Position numbers and translations under genes: made by a program. Shown here in pieces: positions 35,905 through 48,598 of a stretch of 64,000 bases of DNA. Numbering within the stretch: the stretch's first letter is position 1; each line of letters starts with the position of its first letter. The DNA is taken from NCBI RefSeq assembly GCF_932294415.1, contig NC_065535.1:27746782-27810781 (forward strand), in the 5' to 3' direction. Source of the stretch: Quercus robur. Lineage: Eukaryota > Streptophyta > Magnoliopsida > Fagales > Fagaceae. The notes below the pieces were generated by a model, which was given only the letters and a program-made list of their open reading frames with translations, searched no databases and was not told the origin of the DNA.

Positions 35905-38520
35905 TCATAACCCAAATGTGTTGCTAGAATTAATCAAGGATAACCTGCTTGATAAAGTACTTACCCTAAATCCAGTAGAGCAAGCACCACATATTTCTTG
36001 ACCAAAGTGTGAACTTGTACTCTGTCCAAGGGAAGTTGTCTGTCCAAAAGTAGAGCCGGTCTGCCCAATTGTAGGCATAGATGATTGCAATAATGGGGAT
36101 GGCTGAGTGTAACTACCAAATGCTGGATTTGTTGCCTGAGATGGACCAGAGTTAAAGAAAGATGATGCTGAACCAAATATAGATGGAGATGAATTAAGAA
36201 CAAATGTATTTGTTGTTGTTGATAATGATGCTGATCCAAAAAGGCTGGGTGAAGTTGACTTGCTAAAAGGTGAAGAACTGAATGCAGGAGTAGCTGAGCC
36301 GGCAAAAGTTAAACCACCAAGGCCGGAAGTTTTTGGTGCAGATTGATTGGAAGGCATTGAGAAAGAGAAAGGACTCGCAGCTGATCGGCCAAAGGTTGGT
36401 GAGGGAGACGAACTAAAGAAAATCCCACCAACAGGAACGCAAAGTGGTCCACCTATAATTTCAAATTATAATGTAACATGTTAGTTATGATTCCTGGCAG
36501 TAGGCAGTAAGCAGTAAGCACCATAAGAATTTTAAAATTTTGACACATTTTCAAAAAATATACCTGTATCTCTTAATTGATTGTCCTCCAATTTCAGCTC
36601 CTCATGACTTTTATCTTTGTATTCATGCAGGGCTGATATTGACTCTAATTCCCCAGCAGCCTGTGCACTGCAGTCAGCTTCAGATTTTGGAGTGTACGCA
36701 GTTCCACCAGCTTGATTCCCAAAAGGTGATTGCCAATAGCCAGTGCTGCCAAATGCTGTTGTAGGTTGAGCTCCTGTACAGCAGTTCATAAGGAGAGGAG
36801 ACCAAGTTCAATGATTATTAAATAAGATACAAAATTAAACATGTATAAGCTAACAAAATTCCTCACAAAAAGATGGAAGCTTGTCACAAAATAACTCACC
36901 AAGAGAACTCTGGGCTCCAAATGGAGTAGTGGTATTACTAAACGGGCTGCTACTAAATGCAGAAGTTGATTGGCTGAAGGATGGGGCATTAAAAGCCTCA
37001 AAGGCAGCAGTAGTTGAGGCACCAAATGCAGGTGAGCTCGACACACCAAATTTAGGGGTGCTTGAAGAAAATATAGGGCTACTTGAAGCTCCAAATGCAC
37101 CACCAGATCCAAACACAGGGACACTTGACCCACCAATTGCAATCCCTGTGCTATCAAATGCAGGAGTTGTTGTTGAACCAAAGGCTGGGGTGCTCGCAGC
37201 ACCGAATGCAGGTGTACTTGTGGCACCAGATGCAGGAGAAATTGAGGCACCAAATGCAGGCCTGCAAAAGGCACCAAATGCAGGCGCATAGGCATCAAAT
37301 GCAGGTGTGCTTGAAGAACAAATTACAGGACTGCTTGAACCTCCAAATACTCTGCCAGATCCAAATACAGGGGCACCCGACAAACCAAATGCAGTCCCCA
37401 TGCTACCAATTCTAGGAGTTGCTGTTGAATTTGGGGTCCACATAGAATTAAAGGCAGGGGTGTTTGAAACATTAAAGGCGGTCATAGCTGGTTTACCTGA
37501 GATTTCAAATTATAATGTAAAGTCTTACTTATTATTGTTGGCTGTAAGCAGCATAAGAATTTCAGAATTTTGACATGTTTTCAATAATTTACCTTTATCT
37601 CCCACTTGATAGTCCACCCATCTCAGCTCCTCATGACTTTTATCTTTGTAGACAGGCATGGCTGATAATGACTGTAAATTCCCAGCAGTTGGTGCCCCAT
37701 TCTGAAACTCAGTTGTTGGAGTGTATGCAGCTACTCTACTTCCCCAACTTTGACTCCCAAAAGGCGACTGCCGAATGCTAGTGCCACCAAATCTTAGCGT
37801 TGTCGACTGGGCTCCTATACGACAGTTCATAACAAGACAAAGTTCAGTAATTAGTGAACAAGATACAAATATAAAGATGTATAATCCTACAAAAGTCCGT
37901 CATACAAATAAGGAAGCTTGTCACAAAATAACTTACCAAAAGGAGAATTCTGAGCCCCAAAAGGAGTAGCAGTGGTACCAAATGGGCTGCTACCAAATGC
38001 AGAAGTTGATTGGCCAAAAGCTGAAGTGGACTCAACACTGAGAGACAAGGTAATAGAAAAGGAACCAAATATAGGAGTAGTTGAGACACCAAATGCAGGA
38101 GTGCTTGAAGAACCAAATACAGGACTGCCTGAAGCTCCAATTGCTCCACCCGATCCAAATACAGGGGTAATTGAAACAGAGAATGCAGGACTTGATGTTG
38201 AACTAGAGGTTGGGGTGCTTGTAACACTAATGGCAAGGTTGCTTATAGCACCAGAGGCAGGGATGCTAACCTCAAAGGTAGGGGTGGGCATGGCACCTAT
38301 TGCAGGTGTGCTTGTAGCATTAAATGAAAGCATGGTTGTAACACTAAAGGCAGGGGTGCTGCTTGCACCAGATGCAGACTGACTTGTTGCACCAAAAGGT
38401 GTGGAGGAACCAAATATGCTACTTCCAATTCCAGATGTGATTGTTAAATTATGCATCTATAGGGTCTTGTTCGGGTAAGAGTGGACCCAAAGCCTCCAAG
38501 AGAAGTCTTCTAACCAAAGA
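35905..38520 (-). pseudogene. Truncated NUP98-like locus 1 (exons 3-4-3-4-5)
   Basis: On the minus strand: an exon 3-like FG block (about 38510-37935), an exon 4-like GLEBS block (about 37817-37590; [17 protein letters not shown]), a second exon 3-like block (about 37485-36898), a second GLEBS block (about 36772-36565; [16 protein letters not shown]) and an exon 5-like block (about 36452-35970). The acceptor and donor positions of NUP98 are largely kept (e.g. GGTGAGTTAT after SPFG; TGTACAG before GAGC). Exons 6-12, with the autopeptidase domain, are absent downstream. Exons 1-2 are missing upstream. The first exon 3 block has a frameshift and stops near its 5' end, and many FG phenylalanine or glycine residues have drifted. 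It is probably a pseudogene, although long open segments remain. Confidence 0.82.
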
Positions 38521-39664
38521 CAGATGAGAGCTATCAGTTCAAAAAAACAACTTAAAAAGAGTAAAGAACACATGTTCAGTAGATAAAAAACTATTTTTGC
38601 AAAGAGTACTAAGATGTCCATATGCTTAAGAGATCATATATAGAAGTAGTTACTCTCCTGTAATCTTGTCTTTATAGCCAATTGTAGAGGATGTTCATTC
38701 AAGATAAACTCATTCATATGGAAAAAGAATGCAAGCATCCATTTACTCAAAAGTCAATAAATATGAACTTAAAACAAACCAATTTAATACTTTAGTTAAT
38801 ATTTGACTAGCTGTTCAAACTGTAAAGAGGAAACCAACCCCATTGCCAAAATGATAAAATAAAATAAAATAAAAATAAAATAAAAAAACTGTAGCTAGAA
38901 TAAACACTATTAAGTTCTATTACTTCATTTATGATAATCCTTTCCCTCATAACTTCATAACCCTGTCCTCTATAATTGGCTTTCCCAAAGCAATTCCAAT
39001 AAATACACAACAACGAAACAATACAAAAAAAAAAAATACCATAATTCTGACAAATGACTTGTCTGGCAAGAAGAGAAATACAAGAGACATGATTCTATGA
39101 AACTAGTGAAGAACTTAAAAATTTCCACACAAGACAAACTGATTTTAACAATCAGCCCAAAAGCTTTTGTGCATTGCATCAACTGCCAGTGCATGTCAAA
39201 CCAGAGTGTCCCAAGAATAAACCCATTTGATATGAAAAACAAAATCCATGTTTAATTCAAACTCTAGCACAACTTCATCTAATGGGAAACAAATAACTCC
39301 AAGTTTGTATATTATAGAAAATAAAGATGAAAGAGATTGGAAAATAATAAACCTCTACGGGTGAGACATTGGCATGTTTGGTTGTGCGTGGTTGAATTAT
39401 GTTGTACTTGTATGGAACTAAAAAGGTTATCGTATCTCTCAAAAAAAAAAAAAAAAAAGTTACTGTAAAACAGTTTAATGTCATAAAAATCACATGTTTT
39501 GAAGGAAGGTACATACCGTGGTGAATCGTAGATATTTGGTATCAAAGCATAAACAGTAGTAACACACTAGAATTTTATTTTTAAGGTTGTGAACTGCCTC
39601 TCACTGCGTATATATAATATTTGGGCTGCGTTTAAATTAAGTCACTCACATTTTCACAGTTCCA
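38521..39664. other. Decayed NUP98 intron 2-like sequence upstream of locus 1
   Basis: Sequence from about 38,550 to 39,250 follows NUP98 intron 2 (compare 26,310-27,230; e.g. 'gcaagcatccatttactcaaaagtc' at 38732 and 26521). Exon 2 and exon 1 counterparts are not found. 'aataaacctctacgggtgagacattgg' near 39346 recurs at 55325 beside locus 2. Confidence 0.65.
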
Positions 39665-39763
39665 CTTAGTCTGCGTGAAAAGTACGTCAATACCAGAAGC
39701 GTTTTTAAAATTTATTGGTTGCTTTGGTCTCCTTAATCTTAAATTTCCATAGAAAAGCCCAGA

Positions 39764-39794
<31 letters not shown>

Positions 39795-41459
39795 TAGCAT
39801 CTGGCCCAAGTTCAATTCAATAACAAATTTTCAAATCCAAACCCAAAAAAAAAAAAAAAATTCTATAGCAAATACCCAAATCAGCCAAGTAAGGGAAAAA
39901 AAATCAATGATCCCTCGCAAATATAAAGAAATCTGCCCTTTCGTCTGCTCTGCTCCGATGATCGGCAATCACCTTCCTCCAGACCAGTGGTAGTGGTGCA
40001 GTAGTATCTGTATCTCTCTCTATTATTTATTTCTGTCATTCTCTCTCCGTTTTGAATATTTTGAAGTTTAGGAGCTGTTTGGTATATTATTTTAAACGCA
40101 TGTATTTTCAAAAAAACTGAAAGCGGTTGTTTAATATGGGTACCATAAAAATTAAAAACTGTTGTTTAAATACACGTACCAAATGGAGCTTTAGTAATGG
40201 AGTCTTCCTGTTGACGTGTTCTTCTTTATGTTATATCTTTGATTTTTTTTTTTTTTTTTGGAAACTTCATATCTTTGATAGTTAGTTTATTTGAAAATGG
40301 TTTAAGTAATTAAGGGCCCATTTGATAATGTTGTTTTAGTAATGTTGTTTGTATTTTTTTAAAATACGTGTAGGTGAAAAAGTATGTAAAAATACATATA
40401 ATGTTGCTTGAAAACTAAAAATATTTGTTTAAACATATTTACCAAACAGACCCTAAAGTTTGTTATTGTCTTATGGTTTTTTTTTTTTTTAATTACATAG
40501 TTTTATTTGATAAAATAGTATGTGTGACAAAAAAAAGAGTAAAAGAAAAAGTGTTAGTAATTTAAGGAAGGAAATCATTCACAATTGATGCATATTTTAA
40601 AAGAAAAAGTGTTCAAAATTTGGATGCCATTGCTCAATTCTTTATCCAAAATACTGAAAATTGCACAAAGATGTGAACTTAATAGATATTGTTTCTTTGA
40701 ACATGATCATAGATTACCATTATAGATATGAGAATGAGTTTTTGAGTGATTTCTTAGCTTTATAGTAGAAAAAAAAAATTTTGGCTAAAAAAAATTTAGT
40801 TCAAGCTCAATATAACCGTGAAAGAAAGTAGGAAACTTTGTTAAGTTAAAGTTAATTATATATTAATACTTTTTTTATAAAGAATTTTGTTATAGTATTT
40901 AGCTTAACCCCTCTTAGAAAAATTTTCTAGCTTTGCCATTGAGTCTAGTGTTCTTGTAGAACTTAAATTTGGTGGAAGAGCAATAGTAATTGTGCCTTGC
41001 AAATTCTATTTTTACACGCCTATCACTCAATGCTCCTATGTAATGGATTCAAAACAATGTGGATACTTATCCAAAATTTGTCACATATCAGCATTGTGTC
41101 AAGTCCATTACATGAGCACTGGACCAAAACCTTATCTAATAAATTTAACACTTTATTTCAAAATTAAAAAAAAAAAAAATTAAATCTTATAATTTGGATG
41201 GCAATAAGGCAGAGTGTAGGGGAGGGGGATTGGATCAAGGTGCCCCATTCCCTTTTCGAGGTAAAAGCGTGGCAAGTTTGGGACATGACGGTTGGAGATA
41301 TTCTACCATTCCTAATGAAGTTACTTAAACATCAACAAGACAAAAATGGAAGCAAAATAGGAGGGGTGTCATGAATATGCTAAGAGAGACAAAAAGAAAG
41401 TTTTTTTTTTTTTTTTGATAATAGAATATGTATAAAAAATTAAATTATTTATAAGTTGG

Positions 41460-41495
<36 letters not shown>

Positions 41496-41648
41496 ATATA
41501 AATATAATTTAATCTCTTTTGTCTATAGAAACACACAAATCTAGGACGAGGCAAGATAAGGTGGGGCAAGCAAATCATGTCCCCCACCCTATCAGTTCTC
41601 AAGAGCTGGAAAATCAGTGCGAGATAGGACAAGTTAGACAAAGTAGGG

Positions 41649-43233
41649 GAGTCATTTGGGTTAATATTGCAAAATCTGAACTTAATTTATGTTATAGATA
41701 CTGTTTGAACTTAATTGGGAAATTGAGGAAAGAGAAAGAATTTCGGCAACAGTGTTGCCGAAATTCAACAAAAGTAGGAGAGAGAAAGAGAAAAAGTTGG
41801 AGAGAGAAAGAAGAGGAATTTCGGCAACGCTGTTACCGAAATTCCTCTGCCCAAATTCTTGTCCGGTCCTGTGTAAAAAAGCAATTGCAGCAATACCATT
41901 GCCGAAATAGGGGAAAAAAAGAAATTTTTTTTTTGGTAATTGTGGCAATGGCATTGCTGAAAATGGGGAAAAAATTGAATGGAATTATGGCAATGTCATT
42001 GCCGAAAATGAGAGGAAAAAAAAATGTTGTTGCCGAAATCTGGGAATAAATTTTAAAAAAAGTGTTATGTTCAAAATATTTTTATAATACTTTCACAACA
42101 AATCACAGGTGATTAGTTATTATTAGTTCAAATTTGATTTTAACATTGAGATTACTTTTTTAATCTAATAATAACAACCTGTCACTTAAAATTTGTTGTA
42201 AAAATATTGTAAAAATTGTATGTACCTATCATTTCTTAAAAAAAAAAAAAAAATAGAATTGTGGCAATGGGATTGCCGAAATAGGTGTAGAAAATTTTCA
42301 CCTATTTTGGCAATGCCATTGCCGAAAATGTGAGAAAAAAAAAAAGAAAAAAAAGAAGAAGAAGAAGAAGGAGAAGAATTGTGGCCATGGGAATTTCGGC
42401 AATCCCATTGCCACAATTCTTCTCTCTTTCTTTTTCTTTTTCTTTCTTTCTTTTCTTTTCTTTTTTTTATTATTTATTTTTGTATTTTTTTAGAATTGTG
42501 GCAATGGGAATTTCGGCAATCCCATTGCCACAATTCTTTCTTTTTTTTTAAAAGAATTGTGGCAATGGGATTGCCGACATAGATGAAAATTTTCTACACC
42601 TATTTCGGCAATCTCATTGCCACAATTCTATTATTTATTTTTATTTTTTTAAGAAATGATAGGTATTTACAATATTTTTACAACAAATTTTAAGTGGCAG
42701 GTTGTTATTATTAGATTAAAAAAGTAATCTCAGTGTTAAAATCAAATTTGAACTAATAATAACTAATCACCTGTGATTTGTTGTGAAAGTATTATAAAAA
42801 TATTGTGAACGTAACACTTTTTTTAAAATTTCTTCCCATATTTCGGCAACAATATTTTTTTTTCCTCTCATTTTCGGCAATGACATTGCCATAATTCCAT
42901 TCAATTTTTTTCCCCATTTTCAGCAATACCATTGCCACAATTACCAAAAAAAAAAAATTTCTTTTTTTTCCCTATTTCGGCAATGGTATTGCCGCAATTG
43001 CTTTTTTACACAGGACCGGGCAGGAATTTGGGCAGAGGAATTTCGGTAACAGCATTGCCGAAATTCCTCTTCTTTCTCTCTCCAACTTTTTCTCTTTCTC
43101 TCTCCTACTTTTGTTGAATTTCGGCAACACTGTTGCCGAAATTCTTTCTCTTTCCTCAATTCCCCAATTAAGTTCAAACAGTACCTATAACGCAAATTAA
43201 GTTCAGATTTTGCAATATTAACCCAAAAGACTC
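41649..43233. mobile_element. Long-inverted-repeat foldback/MULE-like element with target duplication
   Basis: The two halves are near-mirror images over almost the whole 1,585 bp. The left end GAGTCATTTGGGTTAATATT matches the inverse of the right end AATATTAACCCAAAAGACTC. Mirror symmetry continues inward through the 'tttcggcaacrstgttgccgaaatt' blocks to a centre near 42,440. Direct repeats CAAAGTAGGG stand at 41639-41648 and 43234-43243, so the target duplication is 9-10 bp, as in Mutator-like elements. The element is built from many mini-palindromes of GGCAATG/CATTGCC. It has no transposase; the open frames inside are low-complexity. The paralogous flank at about 30505 keeps an empty site (GCAAAGTGGGGAATTTT). 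Confidence 0.9.
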
Positions 43234-43676
43234 CAAAGTAGGGAATTTTGTCATCCCTATTATAATTTCAAAAACTAAAAATTAAACCTGGAAATTTCAA
43301 TAAATAACAATTTAAACTTTAACCCATTTAAGTAGAAATGCATTATGTTTGGAGTTTCATATATGTTGAGGGTATAATTTGTAATCTTTGAAGTCGCAGA
43401 GTTTAGTACAATACTTTTTGGAAACGTTAGGGTTTAACCTATTACTTGCAAAATTACATGTGCTATTCGTTACATTCTCAAATTATAGGGCTTAAAATTT
43501 ACTCTCTCTTTTTCTAGATTAAATAGGCTTTTCTTTATTTGAGTTAATTTCAAATTTTCTTTCATATGCTTTAAAATAAAACGCAAATGTTTCAATGAGA
43601 GTACTAACGTGCTCTTTCATAAATTTAACAGAAAGATAAGTAAAATGATACATTTTAAATGATACTTGTGGCGGGC

Positions 43677-44428
43677 AAAAAGTAAATCGGTTAATTAATA
43701 CTGGTTTTAATTAAACTACAGTTCACTCACACAATGAATTTATAGAGATAGGATGCAAGGTCAACCATGAAATACCTGTTGTGCAACATGAAACAAAGAT
43801 CAGAGTTAAATTTTCTTATGCAAAATGGAAATATTCAATTATAAATAGCGTAGAAATTAGTTAAGTGTTCGTCCTTAGGTTCAGTCCGAGGATGAAAGTA
43901 TAGCTGAATGGTTTCTCTCTTTCTTTTGTTTTTCTCCCCTCAATCTCCCGTCCACTTTGATCCAGGTGCTCCTTGGTTTTATATAAATTAGAAATGATGC
44001 ATCTGGATCTTACACTTGGTGGGTTGAGATTAGATTTTCTTGATACTTGTCCCATCAAGACCTTGCTAGAAGATTTCTACAACAAAATATGAGTTGTAAA
44101 GGACACTGTTCATGGTCATTTCTCCATTAATACAGCCAAATAAGTAGTTGCAGTGCATTTAATGCAGAGGGGATGGCTGCCTTGTCCTTTCTTTTTCTTC
44201 TCTTCCTTGTTCAGAACCAAGTTACCTTTGTCTCCCTAGGGATTGCACCATGCTTCCTTCATTCCGGATTCTCGACCTTCCCGAGGTTAAGTAGGAATCC
44301 TTGATATCTTCATCAGTAGCATCATCCCGAACTCCTTACTAGTTAAACAAGTCCTCTCCGTATAGTTCCCCTCCTCCGAATTACTCTTGTGGCCTCCATT
44401 AACTACCTTTGATCCTTGTCCCCCCACA
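43677..44428. mobile_element. Solo LTR, family A (752 bp)
   Basis: It starts TGTGGCGGGCAAAAAG and ends CTTGTCCCCCCACA. The 5-bp target duplication ATACT is at 43672-43676 and 44429-44433. No internal retroelement sequence is present. A 'gcagtgcatttaatgcag' segment near 44150 is shared with the other LTRs of this window. The same family recurs at 45046-46533. Confidence 0.88.
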
Positions 44429-45045
44429 ATACTTATATAAAAATATATGGTCTGTCTCCCTTTCCATTCAAAATCCTTTCATTCCCTCCAATTTTTAATT
44501 AGATGAAAGACACATGGCAAATAAACAAACCAAAGGTTGGAAAAAAAAAAAAAAGTCAAATACAACTTTTCTCTCATGTGTCAATGTTATTTTCCCACTA
44601 AATAAATTTAGGTAAAATTACATAAAAGACCCAAAGTTTATACCATATTTTAGATTAAGTCTCAGGTTTTTAATTTTGTCAATTAAACTTCCCAATTTAT
44701 GAAATCATTTCAATTTGAAGCCTTTGCTCATCTATATTACTAAGTAGTAGCAAAGCATAAATAAGTGGGAAACCATTGATTAAACTTCGCATTTCACCTA
44801 AAACTTGTTCATAAATGAATAGAGATGGTAGAAAGAAAAAGCTTCTCTTATAGTGAAAAGGAGTATTAAGAAATCAAAATAAATTAACCTAAGTGAAACA
44901 TAAGATTTTATCAATAGTTTACCATTTTCTCTATTACATTACTATCCAAAATAACATAAATGAATCATGGAGATAGACGTGGTCTCACGTTGAAATAATT
45001 TCATAAGCTTGGGACTTTAATTGACAAAGTTAAGAACATGAGACT

Positions 45046-46533
45046 TGTGGCGGGCAAAAAGTGGAACTAATGGATTAAACAGATTTTAACGTGTTACCTT
45101 TTGCTCACACAATTAATTTTAGAGATGGGATGCAAGGTCAATCTATAAATACCCGTGATAAGATAAATAATGATAGCCAGATTAATCTCAGGTGTGATTG
45201 AATGTATTCAATTGAAAAAGTCTAGAAATGGATAAGTGTTCGTCCTTAGGTTCAGTCTGAGGAAGAGGTTACAATTGGATAATCTCTCTTTTTCTCTCCC
45301 AAATTTGTCCCTGATCCAGGTGCTTCTTGGCTTTATATAGTTCATCAAAATGCATCTAGACTCTACATTTGGAGGGCTAGGATCAGACTTCCTTGATACT
45401 TGTTCTATCAAGACCTTGCTAGAAGGTTTTACACTAAGATGTGAGCTGTGTGGGTACTGTTCTTGGTTATTTCCCCATTAATGCGGCCTACTAAGTGGTT
45501 GCAGTGCATTTAATGTAGAAGGGATGGTTGCTTTGTCCTTCCTTTTTCTTCTCTTCCTTGTTCAATGCTTAGTTACCCTTTTCCACTTTTGGGTTGTGCT
45601 GTGCTCCTTTTAACTCTGTCTCTCGACTTTCTGAGGTTAGGTGGGTGTCCTCAATGCCTTCGCCAATTGTGGCCATTCAACCTCTATACGAGTTAATGGA
45701 GTACTTTCTGAGGACATCCCGCCAATACTCCCTGTAAGGTCATAGTTTGAGGCCTAAGCCGAAAATGTATGGAATTTTGGTCCAGTGAGCCCAATATAAT
45801 GAATTTGTAGAAAATGGGTTAAAGAACTAGGTCCTCATAAATTGGACAACAACTAGTATTGAATTGCATGGTGTTCAAGCACGAACGAAGGATGCTGATA
45901 CCAATAAACTTCCAGTCCGAAAAGGTTAAATCTAGATATAATGTTCACTCAGAATGATTTAGATTACTTCGTCTTTTTTCTCTCTCTTTTTCGATCCCTT
46001 TCTCATGGAGGGTCTTTCACATTATATAGCTGCTCTTGGATCATCTTGATCCTACACTTGTTGATCATCTGAGTCCCTACTTGAGTACCCGTCTCATCAG
46101 ACACCCCTTTCAGCCTTCTGTGAGTTGTAGTAGCCAATGTAGCACTGTTCAGAAGTCTTCTCCACATAAATGCGGTCAGAAAAGTAGTTGCAATGCATTT
46201 AATGCGGTGGTAGCAGTTTTTCCTTAGATATTTTGAATTTCCTTCCTTCTCGTATGTTCACAGGGCGCATTTAGTACATACTTGGACTACATTTATCGTA
46301 TCCGAGGAGGCATTCCTCTTCGGATATCTTTCTATTCATACCCCACTTGTGAGATTTCAACTGGGAATTCCTTAGTAGCTATTCGTTCCTCCTCGGACTT
46401 GTTTATGTCCTCGAACAAGGCCTAAGGCCCAATACACTATTTTGGGCCTTAGTCCTTACACTCCTCGAGGTCTACCTCCTCGGAAATGCCCTCACCCCCT
46501 TTATTGACTGTCTTGGATCCTCGTACCCCCACA
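45046..46533. mobile_element. Solo LTR, family A, carrying a nested LTR
   Basis: It starts TGTGGCGGGCAAAAAG and ends CTCGTACCCCCACA. The 5-bp target duplication AGACT is at 45041-45045 and 46534-46538. After removing the nested LTR (45733-46460) and one target copy, about 755 bp remain, matching the 752 bp of the sister copy at 43677-44428. Confidence 0.88.
45733..46460 (+). mobile_element. Nested solo LTR, family B (728 bp)
   Basis: It starts TGTAAGGTC and ends GTCCTTACA. The near-target duplication is CTCCC/CTCCT at 45728-45732 and 46461-46465. It is the inverted relative of the LTR at 4759-5536. Nesting shows that it arrived after the family A LTR around it. Confidence 0.8.
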
Positions 46534-46538
46534 AGACT

Positions 46539-47204
46539 TAATCTAAAATCGTTTGTATATATACTCACACACACACAAAATCAAAAACAAATTGCACAAA
46601 AGTTTCATACAAAAGAATAAAATAAAAATTGGATTCTAGAAGCTAGCCATGGGGATTATTAATTTATGATTGGTTCGGTTAATGGATGCCCTTAGGCATT
46701 TGTTAATGCATAATTTTAAGAAAATTTTAATAACACTTTTATGGAAAATAAAAAATAAAAAAGTTATTTTTTTATTTACCTATAAAATATTTCTTAAAAC
46801 AATGTTCTTAGGATAGTCGTTAACTTTTTCCATTTATAATTAATGTTTATTAGTTATTATACACACTTTTACACGACTGTACACACTCGAGATCGGAATT
46901 GAAATGGTGACTTAAGTCATGATTTCAATTCAAATTTCACGCGTGTACAAACCTTCCTTTCACCTTCTTAGAATAATCCTTGGCCATGGTAAATATCATG
47001 AGCTTAAGGACTTCACATAAAGGAATAGACGATGGCAAACCAAACATAGGGGAAGTTCATATTGAAGAACCCACCCAACCAAGACTTGGAAACATTTTCA
47101 AGAATTATGAGCCTCCCTGTAGTAAGCCCTCTATGTATTATCAATGTTTGATGCAAGGAAATTATTGATCTCAAGAATATATAGCTGGTATTCTCTCCTC
47201 TCTA
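46539..47204. other. Intergenic, no gene seen
   Basis: AT-rich sequence without recognisable coding or terminal repeats. A 62-codon frame near 46980-47168 has no family features. Confidence 0.45.
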
Positions 47205-47207
47205 ATG

Positions 47208-47580
47208 CTGTGTTTGGAAGTTTGGAGGGAGAGGAGAGTAGAGGGGAGGAAAGTAGAAGGGAATGGTTATTCTCTACCTTATTTGGATTTTTTAAAATTA
47301 AGTAAGGAGGAGAGGAATAATTAGACTTTTCATAATTTGTAATTTTGTTAATATAGTAAGGGTAAATTGAGTAATTTATTTGGTCAAGCATTTCTATACT
47401 CCACTTTCCCTTCAAATCTCTCCAATTTGGGAGAATTAAAAATGAGGGGTTAGAAGTAATTAGAACCCCTCCAAACCCTTCCAAATCCCTCCCCCTCCAC
47501 CCTTAAAAAAATCAAAACATGATAATTTAACTTACTTCCTCCCTCTACTTTATTTCCCTCTACTCCCCCTCCATGCAAAC
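47208..47580. mobile_element. MITE-like element with degenerate inverted ends
   Basis: The left end TGTGTTTGGAAGTTTGGAGGGAGAGGAGAGTAGAGGG is mirrored by CCCTCTACTCCCCCTCCATGCAAACA at the right. The interior is AT-rich with G-rich and C-rich mirror tracts. A target duplication is not clear, so the superfamily is not assigned. Confidence 0.5.
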
Positions 47581-47882
47581 AAAATATAAAAGTAGCTTCA
47601 GGAACGGGGAAGGATACCACTGTAGAATCCAGAAATCTCTACCAAAAGATAGAAAGCTTAGCAACACAACAGCCAATTTGCCACCTGAATGCCCTAATGT
47701 GTTTAACTATTAATTGTACATGACTATAGAAAACTTATTTTGACCCATCAAAAGATCCTAGAACACCTTTGATCAGAATTTTTGGCAGACAAATTTATCG
47801 AGTACGCATGGCCATGCGCTTCAAAGCAGGATCAACAAATGAAAAATAGTTGTTAACGCACTTTATTATTAACTTAGTTATA

Positions 47883-48267
47883 TTTGAAGCACCTTTATCC
47901 TTTTTTTTGAGACAGGAAGTAATGAATTAGTTACTTGTATTAGATGTAACCAGTGTTAGTTTGACACTTGGCAAGAAACTAATGGCTGTTAGTTGTAGAA
48001 CAGATTATATAAGTACTCTTGTACTCTCATTTTAGTGATGAATTTTTGAGAATTAGTGATTTTAAGCCTTTATTCTTTTTTTGAAGCACCTTTATTCTTT
48101 TTTTGAGACAGGAAGTGATGAATTAGTTACTTGTATTAGATGTAACCAGTATTAGTTTGACACTTGGCAAGAAACTAATGGCTGTTAGTTGTAGGACAGA
48201 TTGTATAAGCACTCTTGTACTCTCATTTTAGTGATGAATTTTTGAGAATTAGTGATTTTAAGCCATT
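47883..48267. repeat. 197-bp tandem duplication, LTR-like content
   Basis: Units start at 47883 and 48080 with TTTGAAGCACCTTTAT. Both contain 'acaggaagtratgaattagttacttg', 'cagattrtataag.actcttgtactctc' (TATA-like) and 'gatgaatttttgagaattagtg'. The pair looks like a duplicated piece of a Copia-type LTR, but no element ends were found. Confidence 0.8.
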
Positions 48268-48598
48268 GTGTGCTTTTCATTGGAACTTAGTGTTCTTGTA
48301 GAGGTGCCTAACCACCTACTAAATGTTCTAAGCAACTTCCATTGCTAAACAAAACTAAAAACAGTTCAGCCTACACACATTCCCTACACCAGAAGGTTTT
48401 ATTGATTATATATTAAACAAGTACAAGTGCCCTTTGATTATATACATAGAGGGTTGTCAAATGTCAAGTTCGTGGGAATCCCACAAAAGATGCGGATTCA
48501 CAAATGGAAGAGGATAAAAAACACACTTCTCTGAACTTAGGTCAGCTGCACAGCCTCTTCTAGTGCCAGCACATCAGCACTTCTGAAGTATTAGCTTC
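48268..48598. other. Non-coding spacer
   Basis: No gene is seen. If the two exons that follow belong to a transcript, its 3' untranslated region would lie here. Confidence 0.35.

Larger units (their letters stand above)
39665..45045. repeat. NUP98 upstream flank, copy B of the segmental duplication
   Basis: This is the paralogue of 29520-32560 (anchors given there). It is enlarged by the foldback element at 41649-43233 and the solo LTR at 43677-44428, neither of which is in copy A. An (AT)n tract lies at about 41460-41485 and A-runs near 39768-39793 and 39845-39860. No gene is supported. Confidence 0.75.

Noticed and set aside
41519..42049. 176-codon frame entering the foldback element
   Set aside because: It crosses the target duplication and runs into reiterated mini-palindromes; it cannot be a conserved gene.
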